Positions 1 to 6,508 of a stretch of 43,590 nucleotides of DNA are shown one piece after another (the stretch's first letter is position 1; the number at the start of each line of letters is the position of its first letter). The notes under the pieces are model-generated. The model was not told where the DNA came from. It saw only the letters and a program-made list of their open reading frames with translations, and did not search any database. A program made the translations under genes and the position numbers. This stretch comes from an uncultured Oscillospiraceae bacterium (GTDB taxonomy: Bacteria; Bacillota; Clostridia; Oscillospirales; Oscillospiraceae): assembly GCA_947599875.1 (NCBI GenBank), contig CANQFV010000021.1, positions 1 through 43,590 on the forward strand, written 5' to 3'.

Positions 1-83
1 GTCCCGCCTTTTACGGGGGTCTGGGGGCGGTATACAGGGGAACCAATACAACACCGGTTTTCCGTAGACGCACGAGGTCCCCT

Positions 84-215
84 GTAGGGGCCGACGACCT
101 CGTCGGCCCGTGTTTCGATTACTACCACTTTACAATTCAACGCAGCTCAACCAACGAGGGCCGCCGTGGGCGGAGGCCCGTACAGATTGAATTGGTGGTA
201 ACGCTCTATTTTCAT
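84..215. repeat. R3 repeat cluster (GC-rich palindromic modules)
   Basis: This stretch has no credible gene. It holds two short palindromic modules of a family that recurs through the window. One is GTAGGGGCCGACGACCTCGT followed by CGGCCCGTG, a near-perfect hairpin. The other is a GGGCCGCCGTGGGCGGAGGC-type module. They are joined by a conserved AT-richer linker containing TTCAACGCAGCTCAA. The same modules occur near 13625-14030, 29858-29985, 30755-30950, 39250-39390 and 39640-39752, in both orientations. The stem bases differ between copies while pairing is kept. Confidence 0.75.
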
Positions 216-278
216 TCCTTGAGGAGGTGGGACAACGGGGACGGGAAAGACGGGGATCGTGCGTTGTCGGGCAGCCGG

Positions 279-360
279 TGTGACACGGGGACGGTTCCTT
301 AGTCACACCAGTGTGCGCACTGGTGGTACAAAGAAACCGTCCCCTTTGTCCCACCTCCTC
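279..360. repeat. R2 inverted-repeat element
   Basis: The outer arms GGGGACGGTTCCTT and AAGAAACCGTCCCC enclose an inner palindrome CACCAGTGTGCGCACTGGTG, and the unit ends in TGTCCCACCTCCTC. Near-identical units lie at 14094-14178 and 26732-26816. Related units with different inner hairpins lie at 13481-13572, 31003-31090, 39108-39194, 39445-39535 and 39763-39854. The open frames that cross it are repeat-derived and are not genes. Confidence 0.8.
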
Positions 361-395
361 AAGAGACGGGAAGCTCCTCCGAAAAAGGCGGGACT

Positions 396-462
396 GAGGG
401 ACGGTTTTTTTGTCACACCGCAGGTGGGACTAAAGAACCGTCCCTCTGTAACGCCGGGTCAC
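396..462. repeat. R2 inverted-repeat element, short variant
   Basis: This is a second R2 unit directly after the first. Its arms are GAGGGACGGTTTTTTTGTC and AAAGAACCGTCCCTC, followed by TGTAACGCCGGGTCA. The same arrangement of a long unit followed by a short unit recurs at 26732-26930 and 31003-31205. Confidence 0.7.
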
Positions 463-510
463 GGCCTCCAATCAACGGAGAACGCCCCGACCCGATCCCC
501 TCATTCAAAA

Positions 511-709
511 TATTTTTTGCGGGGCTTTGCCTCGCAAAAAATCCCTCTTGCCGCGCAACTGTCCAGTCCGCAGACTGGTCGCGCAGCGCGGCAGCAGGAA
601 GCCCCGGCGTGAATTCTGCGGAATTCACGCCGGGGCTTCCGCACGTTCCCCCTTGGCAGGAAAAGGATTTGAGGTTCTCGTCAGAGAACCCCAAATCCTT
701 TTTCGCCAG
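511..709 (-). repeat. 4H element, copy 1 (four covarying hairpins)
   Basis: Read on the plus strand, the order is hairpin 3 (TTTTTTGCGGGGC with GCCTCGCAAAAAA), hairpin 2 (GCCGCGC with GCGCGGC around CCAGTCCGCAGACTGG), hairpin 1 (arms 598-616 and 621-639, core GAATTCTGCGGAATTC), spacer GCACGTTCCCCCTTGGCA, and hairpin 0 (AAAGGATTTGAGGTTCTC and its complement, closing with CGCCAG). The strand is given as minus because hairpin 0, the gene-abutting side in other copies, is at the right end. It lies just upstream of the Asp23-type gene. Confidence 0.85.
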
Positions 710-758
710 ACTTTTTTTGGCGAGGTGAGAAGTTTTCCTTTATTTTTCCCGAAGGGTG

Positions 759-767
759 TGTTAAAAT
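759..767 (+). promoter_or_regulatory. candidate extended -10 promoter for the Asp23/nusB cluster
   Basis: TGTTAAAAT fits an extended -10 (TGn followed by TAAAAT) about 95 bases upstream of the Asp23-type start. No good -35 is visible at 17 bases, so this is a weak call based only on the -10 and on its position between a terminator-like hairpin and the first gene. Confidence 0.35.
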
Positions 768-862
768 GAGGTTTGACCCCTGGCGACCGGGGCTTTTGGC
801 CCGGCGCGGGGACAGTTTGTGGGAATAACGGCCCTTCTGGCCGATTACGCAAGGAGGATCTT

Positions 863-1231
863 ATGGGCGAGAACAGGGAATACATCACCCACCCCGACGA
901 GAAGGGGAGCATCAACATTTCCGAGGACGTGGTCTGCGCCGTCGCCGCCGCCGCGGCGCTGGAGACGGAGGGCGTGGCCGCCCTCTCCGGCGGGCGGGAC
1001 CTTACGGAGCTTCTGGGGAAGAAAAACCCCGGCCGGGGCGTGCGCATCTCCGTTGAGGGGGAGACGGTGAAGGTGGATCTGTGGCTCACCGTCCGCCTTG
1101 GCGTGTCCGTGAACAAGGTGGGGCAGAAGGTGCAGGAGGCCGTGACCTCCTCCATCGAGTCCATGACCGGCTTTACCGTGGATCAGGTCAACGTGCATAT
1201 CACCGGAGTGCTGCTGGCGAAAAAGGCCTGA
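863..1231 (+). CDS. Asp23/Gls24 family envelope stress protein
   Basis: This 122-residue protein belongs to the Asp23/Gls24 family, small cytoplasmic proteins linked to cell-envelope homeostasis in Gram-positive bacteria. What is seen: the typical N-terminal GSINISEDVV segment, a central ALETEGVAALSGG stretch, and a basic/hydrophobic C-terminal half with VRLGVSVNKVGQKVQEAV followed by FTVDQVNVHITGV, which matches the family's full short length. The start was chosen at the ATG preceded by AAGGAGGATCTT, not an upstream in-frame codon that would add 30 residues. Its last codons, LLAKKA and the stop, lie inside the 4H element that follows, so the repeat supplies the end of the gene. In related genomes this gene often precedes nusB, as here. 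Confidence 0.9.
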   Translation: MGENREYITHPDEKGSINISEDVVCAVAAAAALETEGVAALSGGRDLTELLGKKNPGRGVRISVEGETVKVDLWLTVRLGVSVNKVGQKVQEAVTSSIESMTGFTVDQVNVHITGVLLAKKA

Positions 1232-1413
1232 CGGAAACTGGCGAAAAAGGCCTGACGGCCTTTTTCTGCCAAGGGGGACGTGCGGGAAATTTTTCTGAAT
1301 TTTGCGAAATTCAGAAAAAATTTCCCTGCTGCCGCGCTGTGTGCCGCCGGAGGCGGCGACTTGCGCGGCAAGAGGGATTTTTTGCGAGGCAAAGCCCCGC
1401 AAAAAATATTTTA
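1212..1413 (+). repeat. 4H element, copy 2
   Basis: It begins in the end of the Asp23-type gene with CTGGCGAAAAAGGCCTGACG, which is present twice in tandem. Hairpin 0 is AAAAAGGCCTGACGGCCTTTTT, a terminator-like stem. Then come TGCCAAGGGGGACGTGCG, an AT-rich hairpin 1 (GGGAAATTTTTCTGAATTT and its complement), hairpin 2 with an inner CCGCC/GGCGG stem, and hairpin 3 ending AAAAAATATTTT. It lies between the Asp23-type gene and nusB. Confidence 0.85.
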
Positions 1414-1470
1414 AAAGAAAGAATCTGAGCGCTGCAAAAAATTTGAATGACCGTATGCAGGGGATTATTT

Positions 1471-1920
1471 ATGAACAGATCGGAAGCGCGTGAGATAGCC
1501 ATGCGGCTGTGCTATGAGATTTCCGCCCGGGAGTGCGACGCCCGCCAGGTGCTGACCCACTTCTTTGAGGGGGACTACTATGCCTCCCTGGCGTCGGAGG
1601 ATAAGCTGTACGAGTCCTTCCCCCAGGAGAACCACCGGGAATATATCGAGAAGCTGGTCATGGGCGTGGGGGAACACTCGGCGGAGCTGGACGGATATGT
1701 GGCCAAGTACGCCAAGGGGTGGAAATTTGCCCGCATCTCCCGGACGGCCCTGGCGGTGATGAAGACGGCCATGTACGAGATCATGTACATGCCGGAGATC
1801 CCCAACGCCGCGGCCATCAACGAGGCGGTGGAGCTGGCCAAGAAGTACGACGAGCCGGAGACGGTGTCCTTTGTCAACGGGGTACTGGGTTCCTTTGTGA
1901 GGGAAGAGCTGCCGGAATGA
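1471..1920 (+). CDS. nusB: transcription antitermination factor NusB
   Basis: NusB binds boxA RNA together with NusE (S10) and supports antitermination of rRNA operons. The 149-residue product has the usual length and all-helical character. It starts MNRSEAREIAMRLCYE and ends with the characteristic helix IPNAAAINEAVELAKKY followed by SFVNGVLGSFVRE. The ATG at 1471 is preferred because it has an AGGGG just upstream and begins the family's usual N terminus; an ATG 24 bases earlier lacks a ribosome site. The stop overlaps the next start by four bases (ATGA), indicating translational coupling with the TsaD-like gene. Confidence 0.95.
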   Translation: MNRSEAREIAMRLCYEISARECDARQVLTHFFEGDYYASLASEDKLYESFPQENHREYIEKLVMGVGEHSAELDGYVAKYAKGWKFARISRTALAVMKTAMYEIMYMPEIPNAAAINEAVELAKKYDEPETVSFVNGVLGSFVREELPE

Positions 1921-2837
1921 AAAAGCTTGTATTGGCCTTTGATACATCCAACTATACCACCTCCTGCGCCGTCTTTGACGGGGAGCAGGGGGACAATTCG
2001 GGGCGTCTTCTGGACGTTCGGCCCGGGGAACTGGGCCTTCGCCAGTCGGACGCCCTTTTTGCCCATGTGCGCCGCCTGCCGGAGATCATGGACGCGCTGG
2101 AAATCCCGGGGGAGCTTATGGCCGTGGGGGCGTCGGAGACGCCCCGGGAGACGGAGGGCAGCTACATGCCCTGCTTCCTGGCGGGGGTGGCCCAGGCCCG
2201 GGGCATCGCCCGGGTGATGGGGCTTCCCTATTTCGGCTTCTCCCACCAGCAGGGGCACATAGCCGCCGCGGCCTGGAGCGCGGGGCATATGGAGCTTCTG
2301 GACAGGCCCCACCTGGCCTGGCACCTGTCCGGGGGGACCACGGAGCTTCTCCACGTCACCCCTTGCGGCACGGCGGTGCGCTGCCGGATCGTGGGCGGCA
2401 CCCAGGACGTGTCCGCGGGGCAGCTCATCGACCGCACGGGGCAGCTTCTGGGCCTGCCCTTCCCCGCGGGGAGGGAGCTGGACAGGCTCTCCCGGGGCGC
2501 TGTGGAGAAAAGATCCTACCTGCCAAAGGGGGACGGCTGCCGGTTTTCCCTGTCCGGGGTGGAACACAAGATGAAGCAGATGAAGGAGCGGGGGGAGCCG
2601 GCGGAGGAGATCGCCTACTTCTCCCTTGCCAGCGTCATCCGCGCCGTGGCCCAGGCCACCGGTGAGGCGCTGAAGGAGTTGGGGGACCTGCCCGTCCTCT
2701 ACTCCGGCGGCGTGGCCTCCAACTCCCTTCTCCGGGAGCTGACGCCCGGGGGCATCTTCGCCCAGCCCCGGTACTCCACCGACAACGCCCTGGGCACGGC
2801 GATCCTCACCTGGAGGGCGGTGAATTCCCTTGGATAA
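1917..2837 (+). CDS. TsaD/Kae1-family (glycoprotease-like, ASKHA fold) paralogue
   Basis: This 306-residue protein is a divergent member of the Kae1/TsaD (peptidase M22) superfamily. TsaD itself makes the t6A tRNA modification. Motifs seen: an N-terminal DTSNYTTSCAVF phosphate loop, HQQGH (equivalent to the metal-binding HxExH of TsaD, with both histidines kept), HLSGGTTEL, YSGGVASNSLLRE and the late acidic motif STDNALGTAIL. It is shorter than a typical TsaD (about 340) and sits in the nusB-xseA operon where many Firmicutes have folD, so it is probably a paralogue rather than the essential TsaD; its true substrate is not clear. It starts in the nusB stop (ATGA overlap) and overlaps xseA by eight bases. 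Confidence 0.8.
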   Translation: MKKLVLAFDTSNYTTSCAVFDGEQGDNSGRLLDVRPGELGLRQSDALFAHVRRLPEIMDALEIPGELMAVGASETPRETEGSYMPCFLAGVAQARGIARVMGLPYFGFSHQQGHIAAAAWSAGHMELLDRPHLAWHLSGGTTELLHVTPCGTAVRCRIVGGTQDVSAGQLIDRTGQLLGLPFPAGRELDRLSRGAVEKRSYLPKGDGCRFSLSGVEHKMKQMKERGEPAEEIAYFSLASVIRAVAQATGEALKELGDLPVLYSGGVASNSLLRELTPGGIFAQPRYSTDNALGTAILTWRAVNSLG

Positions 2838-4020
2838 CGGCATCCTCTCCGTGACGGAGCTGAACGAGTACCTGAAAAATGTGTTTGACTCCATGCCCGG
2901 GCTTGCCAACGTGTATGTGCGGGGGGAGCTTTCCAACTACAAGGTCTACCCCTCCGGGCACCACTACTTCACCATGAAGGACGCCGGCGGGGCGCTGCGG
3001 TGCGTGCTGTTTCGCTCCTCCGCCGCCCGCCTCCGCTTCCGCCCCGCGGACGGGATGAAGGTCATCGCCACGGGCCGGGTCTCGGTGTACCCCAGGGACG
3101 GGGCGTATCAGCTGTATGTGAACAGCCTGACGCCGGACGGCGTGGGGGAGCTGCAAATGGCCTTCCAGCAGCTGAAGGAGAAGCTCTACGCCCAGGGCCT
3201 CTTCGACCAGGCTCACAAAAAGCCCCTGCCGGCCTGCCCCATGCGGGTGGGCATCGTCACAAGCCCCGCCGGGGCGGCGGTACACGACATCATCCGCGTT
3301 ATGAGAAAGCGCTGGCCCGCGGCAAAGCTCCTGCTTCTGCCTGTGCGGGTGCAGGGGGCGGAGGCCCCGCCGGAGATCATCCGGGCCATTGAATACGCCG
3401 ACCGATACCAGGTGGCGGACGTCCTCATCGTGGGACGCGGCGGCGGGAGTATGGAGGATCTGTGGTGCTTCAATGACGAGGGGGTGGCCCGGGCCATCTA
3501 CCGGTGCAGCATCCCGGTGATCTCCGCCGTGGGCCACGAACCGGACGTGACCATCGCCGACTTTGTGGCGGATGTGCGGGCTGCCACGCCCTCCAACGCC
3601 GCGGAGCTTTGCTCCCCGGACATGGGGGAGCTTCAAAGCCGTCTCCGGGCCTTGGAGGAGCGGGCGGCCGGCGCCTTGGAAAAGCGCCTTGTCTCCGCCA
3701 GGGAGAGGCTGGCCGTCTACGCCGGGGCCAGAGTTCTCCAGCGGCCGGAGAGCTATTTGGACGAGTGCCGCCTTGCCCTGGACGCCCGGGGGGAGAGGAT
3801 CGCCGCCCTGACGGCGGCGGCCCTGGCCACGGCCCGGCGGCGGTACGCGGAGCTGGCGGCGGCCCTGGACGCCATGAGTCCCCTGAAGGTGCTGGGGCGG
3901 GGCTACGCCATCGCCCAGGACGAGTCCGGCCGGGTCATCCGGGAGAAATCGGACGTGAAGAGCGGCGACCTGATCCGGATCCGCCTGCAAAAGGATCGGA
4001 TCGACTGTGTTGTGAAATAA
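2830..4020 (+). CDS. xseA: exodeoxyribonuclease VII large subunit XseA
   Basis: XseA is the catalytic subunit of exonuclease VII, which degrades single-stranded DNA from both ends with XseB. The 396-residue product has an N-terminal OB-fold (about residues 1-100, SVTELNEYLKNVFDSMPGLA), the catalytic domain with VGIVTSPAGAAVHDI and the hallmark GRGGGSMEDLWCFNDE around residue 205, a long alanine- and arginine-rich helical arm, and the C-terminal LKVLGRGYAIAQD segment. The TTG at 2830 is chosen because it follows GGAGGGCGGTG at suitable spacing and begins the normal N terminus. It overlaps the preceding gene and is 15 bases from xseB. Confidence 0.95.
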   Translation: MDNGILSVTELNEYLKNVFDSMPGLANVYVRGELSNYKVYPSGHHYFTMKDAGGALRCVLFRSSAARLRFRPADGMKVIATGRVSVYPRDGAYQLYVNSLTPDGVGELQMAFQQLKEKLYAQGLFDQAHKKPLPACPMRVGIVTSPAGAAVHDIIRVMRKRWPAAKLLLLPVRVQGAEAPPEIIRAIEYADRYQVADVLIVGRGGGSMEDLWCFNDEGVARAIYRCSIPVISAVGHEPDVTIADFVADVRAATPSNAAELCSPDMGELQSRLRALEERAAGALEKRLVSARERLAVYAGARVLQRPESYLDECRLALDARGERIAALTAAALATARRRYAELAAALDAMSPLKVLGRGYAIAQDESGRVIREKSDVKSGDLIRIRLQKDRIDCVVK

Positions 4021-4035
4021 ATCGGGAGGTTTCCA

Positions 4036-4269
4036 ATGGCCACGAAAAAACCCACATTTGAGGAATCCATCGCCCGTCTGGACGAGATCGTCAAGCTCCT
4101 GGAGCGGGGGGAAAGCCCCCTGGATGAGGCCCTGGGCCTCTTTGAGGAGGGGACGAAGCTCATCAAGAGCTGCGGCAAGCTCCTGGACGACGCGGAACAG
4201 AAGGTGGTGAAGCTCCGCCGGGGGCCGGACGGCTCGCCGGAGGAGACGCCCTTTGAGGAGGCGGAGTGA
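4036..4269 (+). CDS. xseB: exodeoxyribonuclease VII small subunit XseB
   Basis: XseB is the small helical partner that binds the arm of XseA in exonuclease VII. The 77-residue product shows the family pattern FEESIARLDEIVKLLERGE followed by PLDEALGLFEEGTKLIKSC, a two-helix hairpin. A GGGAGG ribosome site precedes the ATG. The stop overlaps the ispA start by one base (TGATG), so the three genes are translationally linked. Confidence 0.95.
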   Translation: MATKKPTFEESIARLDEIVKLLERGESPLDEALGLFEEGTKLIKSCGKLLDDAEQKVVKLRRGPDGSPEETPFEEAE

Positions 4270-5141
4270 TGGACGCCTCCCTGCGCCTGCGGGAGCTGAA
4301 GGGGGAGATCGACCGGTATCTCGCCGGCCTCTTCACCCGGGATGTCCCCTGGGGCAAGCTTACGGAGAGTATGCGCTACTCCCTGCTGGCGGGGGGAAAG
4401 CGGCTGCGCCCCGCCCTGACGCTGCTCTTCTGTGAGGCGGCGGGAGGGGAGACGCGGCGGGCCATGCCCCTGGCGGCGGCGGTGGAGCTGATCCACACCT
4501 ACTCCCTGATCCACGACGACCTGCCGGCGATGGACGACGACGACCTGCGCCGGGGCCGCCCCACAAACCATGTGGTGTACGGGGAGGGGCGGGCCATCCT
4601 CGCCGGGGACGCCCTCCAGGCCGGGGCCTTTGAGCTGGCGCTGTCGGCGCCCCTGCCGGCCGGACGCCTGGTGGAGGCCGCGTCGTATCTGGCCTCCTGC
4701 GCCGGAGAGGCGGGCATGTGCGGCGGACAGGAGCTGGACACGGCGGAGGGGACGGACAGGTCCCTCGCCGGCCTTACGCGCTTGAACGACATGAAGACCG
4801 GCGCCCTGCTGCGGGCCGCCTGCGTCCTGGGGGTCATCGCCGCCGGCGGGGAGGAGGAGCTGCGGCGCGCCGCGGAGCTTTACGCCCTCCACCTGGCCCG
4901 GGCCTTCCAGATCCGGGACGACATCCTGGACGTGACGGGGTCTGCCCGGGAGCTGGGAAAGACCGTGGGGTCCGACGCGGCCAACGGAAAGCCCACCTAC
5001 GCGTCCGCCTTGGGGGTGGAGGAGGCGGAGCGGCAGGTCGTGGCGGAGAGTGAGCTTGCAAAAGCCGCCCTCCGGGGGAAATTCCCCGATCCCGGGATCT
5101 TTTGGGCCATAGCCGACCTTTTGGCCGTGAGAAACAGCTGA
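4269..5141 (+). CDS. ispA: geranyl/farnesyl diphosphate synthase (polyprenyl synthetase)
   Basis: This 290-residue protein is a short-chain trans-prenyl diphosphate synthase that condenses isopentenyl diphosphate with allylic diphosphates. Both aspartate-rich metal sites are present: the first is HDDLPAMDDDDLRRG near residue 83 and the second FQIRDDILDVTG near residue 220. GGKRLRPAL near residue 42 binds diphosphate. Length is close to the IspA norm. An in-frame GTG lies directly before the ATG; the ATG is used because it couples to the xseB stop. It is followed, as in other OLE-containing Firmicutes, by the OLE RNA and then dxs, all serving or flanking isoprenoid synthesis. Confidence 0.95.
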   Translation: MDASLRLRELKGEIDRYLAGLFTRDVPWGKLTESMRYSLLAGGKRLRPALTLLFCEAAGGETRRAMPLAAAVELIHTYSLIHDDLPAMDDDDLRRGRPTNHVVYGEGRAILAGDALQAGAFELALSAPLPAGRLVEAASYLASCAGEAGMCGGQELDTAEGTDRSLAGLTRLNDMKTGALLRAACVLGVIAAGGEEELRRAAELYALHLARAFQIRDDILDVTGSARELGKTVGSDAANGKPTYASALGVEEAERQVVAESELAKAALRGKFPDPGIFWAIADLLAVRNS

Positions 5142-5149
5142 TAAACCTC

Positions 5150-5178
5150 TTGCATAATATCGAAAGATACTGTATAAT
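5150..5178 (+). promoter_or_regulatory. sigma-A type promoter for OLE RNA
   Basis: TTGCAT (5150-5155), a 17-base spacer and a perfect TATAAT (5173-5178) lie just after the ispA stop. A start near 5185 would begin transcription at the observed 5' edge of the OLE RNA. This suggests OLE can be made independently of read-through from the nusB-ispA operon. Confidence 0.75.
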
Positions 5179-5185
5179 AAAAAGA

Positions 5186-5823
5186 AGCGGCGCAGTATCC
5201 TAGTCGGAGCCGGCGTCTCCTAAGAAGGGCCTAAAAATCCTTTGAAGGGCACATCGTTGAAGCCTCTTGTGTTTGCTTGGAACGCCCAGTTCCGGGTGGA
5301 TGCTGGAGGGAGGCGGAATTTTTTTCGGCCTGCATCTTCAGGGCGACCGTCAATGGCATGACGGCCTCGACCCTGCTGGTGTGGAGACCCGGAATCGTGG
5401 TCAGGCGTACTCCCCTTGGGTCAGCGACCTGATTACGAACCGGGGTTTAAACCTGTATTGCGGTGCGATCTGAAGGGTAGACTTTTTGAGTTCAACCTGT
5501 GCTGTGTGCAGAGTAGCCTGCCTTGAGTGGAACATGCGGATAGGGGAGCTACGCGCCCCCTGCCCCGGCCAGGGTGTGGGGCGATATCCCCTTGAAATAT
5601 GTTCTGCAAAAGAGGCTAAAGAGACGTTTCGCTTCGTCATGGAAAACATCTAGGCTGTCCATCGGGCGAGCAGGGGATTGCAGTGCGGCCTTAGTGGCGA
5701 TCGGGTGACCGGACCGGCGACGTCCGGAACGGAGCTTCAATGGGAAACCGCCCTCACGGCAACGGGGGGCAGCTCCGGGGGAAAGCCAACCCGACCTATG
5801 CCGCAAGATTTATTCTGTTCGCC
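5186..5823 (+). ncRNA. ole: OLE RNA (ornate, large, extremophilic RNA)
   Basis: A non-coding gap of about 640 bases lies exactly between ispA and the OapA-type gene/dxs, the diagnostic place of OLE RNA in Firmicutes. Length matches OLE (about 600-650 nt). The frames crossing it lack codon bias and ribosome sites. The interior is rich in local stems, for example GGAGCCGGCGTCTCC at the 5' end, CCGGAC/GTCCGG at 5709-5727, and a highly structured GC-rich 3' part; the segment GAAGGGTAGACTTTTTGAG near 5473 resembles the conserved core as I remember it. Known of the family: OLE is membrane-associated through OapA and contributes to growth under stress, including cold, alcohols and Mg2+. The ends are inferred from the promoter and the terminator. 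Confidence 0.88.
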
Positions 5824-5880
5824 GCCGCCTTCACGCGGTCAAGGGATCCGTTGACCGCGTGAAGGCGGCAAACTTTTTTT
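5824..5880 (+). terminator. strong intrinsic terminator after OLE RNA
   Basis: A perfect 19-bp stem (5824-5842 with 5851-5869, loop GGGATCCG) is followed by AAAC and seven T. It would end OLE transcripts or strongly reduce read-through into oapA-dxs. A second GC hairpin (CCGGGGG/CCCCCGG, 5882-5902) stands between it and the oapA ribosome site. Confidence 0.85.
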
Positions 5881-5915
5881 CCCGGGGGGCGTGTACCCCC
5901 GGATGAGAGGACAAT

Positions 5916-6452
5916 ATGAAACGAAAAACCAACATCAAATGGATCGTTGAGATCGTGGTCATCTCCGTGGTCATGTCCGTGATCTTCTCCTTCACCTCGT
6001 CGGAGATCCTGGAGGGCGCGGGGTACATAGTGGCGTTTATCCTGCTCCTGGCCTTTGTGGTCCTGGGCGTGATGTTCGACGTGGTGGGCGTGGCCGTCAC
6101 CTCCGCCACGGAGACGCCCTTCCACGCGATGGCCTCCCACAAGGAGCGGGGCGCCCGGGAGGCGCTGAAGCTCCTGCGCCACGCCGAGCGCGTCAGCTCC
6201 ATCTGCAACGACGTGGTGGGGGACATCTCCGGCATCATCTCCGGCGCCACGGCGGCGGTGATCGCCGGGAAGCTCAGCCAGGATCTGAGCGTCTCCTCCG
6301 TGGTCACGTCCCTGCTTGTCACGGGTGTGGTCTCCGGCCTCACCATCGGCGGCAAGGCGGTGGGCAAGGGCATCGCCCTCGATAAAGACACACAGATCGT
6401 GTTTATGGTGGGCAAGCTCATGGCGCTCCTGCCCCGCTTCGGAAAGAAATAG
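5916..6452 (+). CDS. oapA: OLE-associated membrane protein OapA
   Basis: This 178-residue membrane protein lies directly downstream of the OLE RNA and upstream of dxs, the standard position of OapA, the protein that binds OLE and brings it to the membrane. Four hydrophobic segments are visible: about residues 9-26, 36-60, 100-120 and 125-145. Between segments 2 and 3 runs a conserved-looking stretch DVVGVAVTSATETPFHAMAS followed by a basic helix KERGAREALKLLRHAERV, a plausible RNA-contact region (inference). The C terminus is basic (LPRFGKK). The ATG has GAGAGGA upstream. The call rests on synteny and topology together. Confidence 0.88.
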   Translation: MKRKTNIKWIVEIVVISVVMSVIFSFTSSEILEGAGYIVAFILLLAFVVLGVMFDVVGVAVTSATETPFHAMASHKERGAREALKLLRHAERVSSICNDVVGDISGIISGATAAVIAGKLSQDLSVSSVVTSLLVTGVVSGLTIGGKAVGKGIALDKDTQIVFMVGKLMALLPRFGKK

Positions 6453-6463
6453 ATCCCAACCGG

Positions 6464-6492
6464 CCCCCGCCGTGACCCTGCGCGGGGGTTTT
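6464..6492 (+). terminator. possible weak terminator/attenuator between oapA and dxs
   Basis: The stem CCCCCGC (6464-6470) with GCGGGGG (6482-6488) is followed by TTTTCC. The short T run suggests partial termination or an mRNA-stability hairpin, not a full stop, because dxs starts 17 bases later with no clear promoter of its own. Confidence 0.5.
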
Positions 6493-6508
6493 CCTCAAGA
6501 GGTTTACC

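Noticed and set aside
5267-5806. Short open frames on both strands inside the ispA-oapA gap
   Set aside because: They lack ribosome sites and family motifs and fall in the OLE RNA, whose position and length explain the region.
5150-5880. tmRNA, 6S RNA or RNase P RNA as explanations for the long ncRNA
   Set aside because: It is much longer than these RNAs, shows no tRNA-like ends or tag frame, and the ispA/dxs context fits OLE.
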